From an uncultured Bacilli bacterium (lineage in GTDB: Bacteria > Bacillota_I > Bacilli_A > RF39 > UBA660): a stretch of DNA of 19,186 nt. Shown here one piece after another: positions 14,702 to 19,186 of this stretch. Made by a program: the position numbers and the translations under genes. Every line of letters starts with the position of its first letter. Positions within the stretch are counted from its first letter, which is position 1. Location of the stretch: positions 1 through 19,186 of the forward strand of contig CANPXY010000016.1 in the NCBI GenBank assembly GCA_947587115.1, in the 5' to 3' direction. Below the pieces are notes generated by a model. The model was not told the origin of the DNA, made no database searches, and saw only the letters and a list, made by a program, of their open reading frames with translations.

Positions 14702-14725
14702 AAATTATTTCCCGGGAAATAATTT
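14702..14725. promoter_or_regulatory. Noc-type palindrome 3, extended
   Basis: The 18-bp palindrome at 14705-14722 is extended by three more paired bases each side, giving 24 bp of perfect symmetry. It begins only a few bases past the gyrA terminator. Confidence 0.85.
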
Positions 14726-14730
14726 TATAC

Positions 14731-14758
14731 AAAAAAAGGCTTTTATATAAGCCCTTTT
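14731..14758 (-). terminator. Rho-independent terminator of gyrBA
   Basis: Immediately after the gyrA stop, AAAAGGGCTT pairs with AAGCCTTTTT (10 pairs, one G-U) around a short AT loop, followed by the T run. It ends gyrase transcription before the parS/Noc array. Confidence 0.88.
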
Positions 14759-17225
14759 ATTCAGCGGATGGTTCTTCTACCACTTCTTCTGCTACTTCGT
14801 TTTCTTCGTTATCCACAGATGCTTTTGCGATTGGTGATACAGCTGCAAGCTTTTGTTGATCTTTAAGATTAATCAATCGTACCCCTTGCGTTGCTCTACG
14901 TAAAGTGGATACTTGATCCATTGGCATTCTCATAATTACACCACTATCCGTAATAAGCATCAAATCTTCATCACCAGATACACATTTCAAAGTAATCATA
15001 TTTCCATTTTTTTCCGTAATATTCAATGCTTTTACACCTTTGCTACCACGGTGCGTCAAACGGTATTCTTCGATCGGAGTTTGTTTTCCATAACCATTTT
15101 CAGTAACGATCAATATCAATTGATCAGGATTAATAACTTCTGCGCCAACGACCACTGCAGAATCCAATTCCATACCCTTAACACCAGAAGCGCTACGTCC
15201 CATAGAACGAATTTCGTTTTCCACAAAGCGCACCATACGACCGTTGCTTCCACCGATGACAATTTCATTAGTTCCTGTCGTCTTCTTTACAGTGATCAAT
15301 TCATCATCTTCCTTAAGAGTAATCGCGATTTTTCCACCGATACGAATATTTTCAAATTCCGATAAAGACGTACGTTTTACTAAACCTTTGCGAGTAACGA
15401 ACAACAAATATTTAGCCTCTTCTTCATCCGCATTGACACACAGCATCGAACTAATGTACTCATCCTTGCCTAGTGATAATAAATTAACAATTGGCAAACC
15501 TTTTGATTGACGGCCGTAACTTGGAACTTCATACCCTTTGATGCGATATACACGACCTTGATTAGAGAAGAATAACAAGTAATCATGCGTCTTCATAGAG
15601 ATCAAATGTTCAACAAAGTCTTCCTCGTTTGTTGCCATTCCACGAATTCCAACTCCGCCGCGGTTTTGTGTCTTGTAAGTATCCACAGGAACACGTTTGA
15701 TATAACCTTTGTTTGTCAAAGTTACAACAATATCTTCTACTGGGATCAAAGATTCGTCTTCGATATATTCAATCGCTGTCATATCGATATGAGTACGACG
15801 TTCATCGCCATATTTGTCGCGGATTTCTAACAATTCTTCTTTGATAACCGCTAAAACTTTTTCATTGCTACTTAAAATTTCTTTCAAATCATGAATTAAT
15901 TTTAACAATTCTTCGATTTCACTTTCAATTTTCTCACGTTCTAATCCAGTAAGGCGACGCAATTTCATTTCAAGTATCGCATTGGCTTGCGCTTCACTCA
16001 AGCCAAACTTGTGCATAAGTCCATCGCGAGCCTCGTCATCGCCTTTCGATGCTTTGATCAACTGAATAACTTCATCAATGTGATCTAATGCGGTCTTTAA
16101 CCCTTCTAAAATATGAACACGACGTTCCGCATTATCTAAATCAAACTGCGTTCTACGAACGATAACTTCTTTTTGGTAATCGATATATTTAACAATAATA
16201 TCTTTTAAACCTAAGGTTTTTGGAACTCCTTGATCAAGCATCAAGAAGATAATTCCATAAGAAGTTTGAAAGGCAGTATGCTTATATAATTGATTTAAGA
16301 CCACCTGAGCATTTGCATCTTTTTTGAGGGTGATCGTAATTTTGATACCATCTTTCAAATCAGAGTGATAATCTGCGATTCCATCGATCGTCTTGTTGTG
16401 AACAAGTTCTGCTACCCTATTCTTTAATTCCAAAGTGTTAATTCCATAAGGAACTTCATCAATGATGATCTGTTGTTTGCCATTTTTTTCCTCTATCGTC
16501 GCCTTGCTTCGAATGGTAATCGTTCCCCGACCGGTTTCATATGCTTTACGAATACCACTATTTCCTAAAATAATTGCTCCCGTTGGAAAATCCGGACCTT
16601 TGATATATTGCATAAGTCCATCTAAATCGATATCTGGATTATCAATATAAGCTACACAACCATCGATTACTTCTTTTAAATTGTGCGGTGGAATATTGGT
16701 GGCCATACCAACGGCAATACCAGTAGTACCATTGACCAAAATGTTAGGAAAACGGGATGGTAAAATTTCTGGCTCTTTTTCCGATTCATCAAAGTTTGGT
16801 ACAAAATTTACGGTATTTTTATTGATATTGCGCAATAATTCCAAAGAAATCTTAGATAATCGAGATTCGGTATAACGCATGGCAGCAGCGCCATATCCCT
16901 CGATATTTCCAAAATTACCATGGCCATCGACCAACATATAACGGTAAGAAAAATCTTGCGCCATACGGACCATTGCTTCATAGATACTAGAGTCTCCATG
17001 AGGGTGATATTTACCCATGACGTCGCCGACAATTCTTGCACTCTTCTTATGCGGTTTATCTGGTGTATAGCCAGATTCATACATTGAATATAAAATTCTT
17101 CTGTGTACTGGTTTTAGACCATCTCGCAAATCTGGAAGTGCACGAGCAACAATGACACTCATTGAATATTCCAAAAAGGAATCTTGCACTTCTTTAACAA
17201 TATTGTTTTTTTCTAATCGATCCAT
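14757..17225 (-). CDS. gyrA: DNA gyrase subunit A
   Basis: Breakage-reunion subunit of gyrase, which introduces negative supercoils. The ATG at 17225 follows AGGGGGAGCAAA and gives 822 residues; an in-frame ATG at 17243 overlaps gyrB and is rejected. Catalytic Tyr118 sits in AAMRYTESR. In the quinolone region HPHGDSSIYE, Ser79 and Glu83 correspond to E. coli Ser83 and Asp87, which looks like the sensitive state. The C-terminal beta-pinwheel has the GyrA box as QNRGGVG, with Val where family members usually have Lys or Arg. An acidic tail ends the protein. The GyrA box argues for GyrA over ParC. A DnaA-box-like TTATCCACA lies in the coding end (14809-14817). Confidence 0.97.
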   Translation of the reverse strand: MDRLEKNNIVKEVQDSFLEYSMSVIVARALPDLRDGLKPVHRRILYSMYESGYTPDKPHKKSARIVGDVMGKYHPHGDSSIYEAMVRMAQDFSYRYMLVDGHGNFGNIEGYGAAAMRYTESRLSKISLELLRNINKNTVNFVPNFDESEKEPEILPSRFPNILVNGTTGIAVGMATNIPPHNLKEVIDGCVAYIDNPDIDLDGLMQYIKGPDFPTGAIILGNSGIRKAYETGRGTITIRSKATIEEKNGKQQIIIDEVPYGINTLELKNRVAELVHNKTIDGIADYHSDLKDGIKITITLKKDANAQVVLNQLYKHTAFQTSYGIIFLMLDQGVPKTLGLKDIIVKYIDYQKEVIVRRTQFDLDNAERRVHILEGLKTALDHIDEVIQLIKASKGDDEARDGLMHKFGLSEAQANAILEMKLRRLTGLEREKIESEIEELLKLIHDLKEILSSNEKVLAVIKEELLEIRDKYGDERRTHIDMTAIEYIEDESLIPVEDIVVTLTNKGYIKRVPVDTYKTQNRGGVGIRGMATNEEDFVEHLISMKTHDYLLFFSNQGRVYRIKGYEVPSYGRQSKGLPIVNLLSLGKDEYISSMLCVNADEEEAKYLLFVTRKGLVKRTSLSEFENIRIGGKIAITLKEDDELITVKKTTGTNEIVIGGSNGRMVRFVENEIRSMGRSASGVKGMELDSAVVVGAEVINPDQLILIVTENGYGKQTPIEEYRLTHRGSKGVKALNITEKNGNMITLKCVSGDEDLMLITDSGVIMRMPMDQVSTLRRATQGVRLINLKDQQKLAAVSPIAKASVDNEENEVAEEVVEEPSAE

Positions 17226-17235
17226 TTTGCTCCCC

Positions 17236-19167
17236 CTATACATCCAAATTCTCTACATATGTAGCATTTTCTTCAATGAAATTACGACGAGGTTCTACTT
17301 CTTCTCCCATCAATTTAGAGAAAATTTCGTCTGCTTGATAAGCATCTTCGACTGTAATTTGACGTAAGACACGTTTGTTGATATCCATGGTCGTCTCGTT
17401 TAGTTCCTCGGCATCCATCTCTCCCAAACCTTTCATACGCATGATATCATATTTGGTATTTGGAGAAAGTGTTGCAAGATATTCATCACGCTCTTGCTCG
17501 TTTAAGACATATTTAATCGTTTTTCCGTGCTTAATGACGAACAATGGTGGCTGAGCTGCATAGACATGCCCTGCTTCCACAATGGGCCGGAAAAAGCGGT
17601 AAAATAGCGTTAAAAGCAACACACGAATATGAGATCCGTCAACATCGGCATCGGTCATGATGATAATCTTGTGATAACGAAGTTTAGATAAATCAAATTC
17701 TTCCCCGATTCCTGTTCCAAAAGCCGTAATGATCGTCCTTATTTCTTCGTTTCCAAGGGCACGATCGAGGCGTGCTTTTTCAACATTCAAGATTTTACCA
17801 CGAAGAGGTAGAATTGCTTGGGTCATGCTATCTCTTCCTTTGATTGCACTTCCACCTGCCGAATCTCCCTCGACTAAGAAAATTTCGCTGACCGTGGCAT
17901 CTTTGCTCTTACAGTCAGATAACTTTCCATAAAAGTTCGTAATATCAAGATCGCCTTTTCTTCTGGTCAATTCACGAGCCTTTTTAGCTGCGACACGGGC
18001 TCTTGTGGCAGTAGTCGCTTTCTCGATAATCACTTTGGCTTCTTCTGGATTTTCTAATAAGAAACGTTCAAATTGTTCCGAAAATATACGATTGGCGATG
18101 CCTCGAACTTCCGCATTGCCAAGTTTGGTTTTGGTCTGTCCTTCAAACTGTGGATTTGGATGTTTACAAGAGATGATCATCGTAATACCTTCCCGAACAT
18201 CTTCTCCCGTCAACGGTTCATCGTTTTCTTTTAAAAACTTGTTATTTAGTGCATATTTATTTAGAACACGAGTCAAAGAATTGCGAACACCATCTTCATG
18301 CGTTCCACCTTCTGGTGTTGTAATGTTATTTACAAAAGAATAAATACTAGGATTATAAGATTCGTTGTATTGTAAAGCTACTTCTAAAGAAATATCATTT
18401 TCCTTCCCAGAAATATCAATGATTGTAGGATGAATTGGGGTCTTGGTTGAATTGATCATCTGAACATATTCACTGATTCCACCTTCATAGAGAAATTCAT
18501 CTTTTTTCTCATCTTCTCTTTCATCGATCAATACGATTTTAAGACCTCGATTCAAGAACGCAAGCTCTCTCAAACGATTTTTTAAAATATCATATTGAAA
18601 GACCGTCGTCTCTGTAAAAATCTCAGGATCTGGTTTAAATGTAACGGTAGTTCCTGTGCGATCTTGGGCACATTGGTCGATGATTTTTAACGGTTCTACG
18701 GGATGTCCACCATTTTCATATCTTTGAAAATAGACATTTCCGTTTTTATAGACACGAACTTCTAACCATACAGACAAGGCGTTGACAACCGATGCTCCAA
18801 CACCATGAAGTCCTCCGGATACTTTATATCCGCCCCCTCCGAATTTTCCACCGGCATGTAAGACCGTATATACTGTTTCGACCGTAGATTTTCCTGTTTT
18901 TGGATGAATATCGACCGGAATACCACGACCATCATCTTTAACGGTAATCGTGTTCCCCGGATTGATAATGACCTCGATATCGTCCGCATATCCTGCCATA
19001 GCTTCATCGATCGCATTATCGACAATCTCCCATACCAAATGATGAAGTCCGCGCTCACTAGTTGTTCCAATATACATTCCTGGACGTTTTCTTACTGCTT
19101 CTAACCCTTCTAATACTTGAATAGAAGACGAATCATATGCATTTTCTAATTCTGTATCTTTTTCCAT
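17236..19167 (-). CDS. gyrB: DNA gyrase subunit B
   Basis: ATPase subunit of gyrase, 643 residues, complete. The GHKL ATPase part has EIVDNAIDEA (catalytic Glu47, Mg-binding Asn51), DDGRGIP (78-84), the glycine-rich lid GGLHGVGASVVNA (118-130), and the transducer lysine in QTKTKLGN (344-351). The TOPRIM part has EGDSAGGSA (433-441) and DADVDGSH (506-513). There is no insert, so this is the short Gram-positive form. The stop is 10 bases before the gyrA start, so gyrB and gyrA form one unit. The start at 19167 has a GATGAG-type weak ribosome site; only 19 bases of upstream sequence are available. Confidence 0.98.
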   Translation of the reverse strand: MEKDTELENAYDSSSIQVLEGLEAVRKRPGMYIGTTSERGLHHLVWEIVDNAIDEAMAGYADDIEVIINPGNTITVKDDGRGIPVDIHPKTGKSTVETVYTVLHAGGKFGGGGYKVSGGLHGVGASVVNALSVWLEVRVYKNGNVYFQRYENGGHPVEPLKIIDQCAQDRTGTTVTFKPDPEIFTETTVFQYDILKNRLRELAFLNRGLKIVLIDEREDEKKDEFLYEGGISEYVQMINSTKTPIHPTIIDISGKENDISLEVALQYNESYNPSIYSFVNNITTPEGGTHEDGVRNSLTRVLNKYALNNKFLKENDEPLTGEDVREGITMIISCKHPNPQFEGQTKTKLGNAEVRGIANRIFSEQFERFLLENPEEAKVIIEKATTATRARVAAKKARELTRRKGDLDITNFYGKLSDCKSKDATVSEIFLVEGDSAGGSAIKGRDSMTQAILPLRGKILNVEKARLDRALGNEEIRTIITAFGTGIGEEFDLSKLRYHKIIIMTDADVDGSHIRVLLLTLFYRFFRPIVEAGHVYAAQPPLFVIKHGKTIKYVLNEQERDEYLATLSPNTKYDIMRMKGLGEMDAEELNETTMDINKRVLRQITVEDAYQADEIFSKLMGEEVEPRRNFIEENATYVENLDV

Positions 19168-19186
19168 GTTCTCATCTCTCTTTCTT

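Larger units (their letters stand above)
14036..14722. repeat. Two diverged tandem copies of a ~335-bp unit carrying parS and Noc sites
   Basis: This is most of the 826-base non-coding stretch between the SRP RNA and gyrA. The unit Noc site, parS, parS, shared Noc site occurs twice. Equivalent sites are 337 and 332 bases apart (Noc), 338 (parS 1 to 3) and 332 (parS 2 to 4). The 53 bases from parS 2 to Noc 2 and from parS 4 to Noc 3 are close to identical (for example CATAACTATTATTTTATG after each parS). The rest has drifted, with shared islands such as TTTTAATACATTATTTTAAT. No open reading frame is plausible. 13965-14035 holds nothing I recognise. Confidence 0.88.

Noticed and set aside
14036..14722. 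CRISPR array
   Set aside because: The repeats are 14-18 bp palindromes at irregular 67-176 base spacing with related, not unique, spacers, and no leader or cas genes are present.
14036..14722. Insertion sequence or phage attachment remnant
   Set aside because: No transposase, no terminal inverted repeats with target duplication, and the sites match known chromosome-segregation motifs.
14913..15365. 150-codon plus-strand open frame within gyrA
   Set aside because: Antisense shadow of gyrA with no ribosome site or recognisable protein.

Overview
This window looks like an origin-proximal stretch of a low-GC Bacillota (Firmicutes) chromosome. Every protein gene reads on the minus strand. From right to left the order is gyrB, gyrA, a long non-coding region, SRP RNA, tadA, dnaX, yaaK, recR, bofA, holB, ricT, trmN6, rsmI, pth, mfd, a gene of unknown function, spoVT, dut and metG. 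This is a condensed version of the Bacillus subtilis gyrB-to-metS neighbourhood. SpoVT and a BofA-like protein suggest an endospore-forming lineage. A compact gut Firmicute of the Erysipelotrichia type is my best guess, but that is inference only.

Region by region. 19167-14757 carries both DNA gyrase subunits and a terminator. 14756-13931 is an unusually AT-rich non-coding region. It contains four sites matching the ParB centromere parS core and three perfect 18-bp palindromes matching the Noc nucleoid-occlusion site, in the order Noc, parS, parS, Noc, parS, parS, Noc. The array is built from two diverged tandem copies of a unit of about 335 bp. A fourth identical Noc-type palindrome lies inside the dnaX coding sequence. 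13930-11306 holds the small SRP RNA, tRNA adenosine deaminase, DNA polymerase III gamma/tau and its usual partner YaaK. 11303-6674 is a tightly packed, often overlapping string of repair, replication, sporulation and RNA-modification genes ending in pth, which overlaps or nearly touches mfd. 3349-2565 is a self-contained unit (promoter, 232-residue protein of unknown function, terminator). 2401-1871 is spoVT. 1881-1 is a methionine-type T-box leader that controls dut followed by metG, and metG runs off the left edge.

The genes belong mostly to the replication, repair and translation maintenance set normally found beside oriC: topology (gyrase), clamp loader (dnaX, holB), repair (recR, mfd), tRNA and rRNA maintenance (tadA, trmN6, rsmI, pth, metG), nucleotide sanitation (dut) and protein targeting (SRP RNA). 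The most notable feature is the mixed ParB/Noc array, which would place chromosome segregation and division-site control in one intergenic region. Start codons were chosen from visible Shine-Dalgarno sequences and family N-termini. RNA structures and promoters were assigned by eye without folding or database searches.
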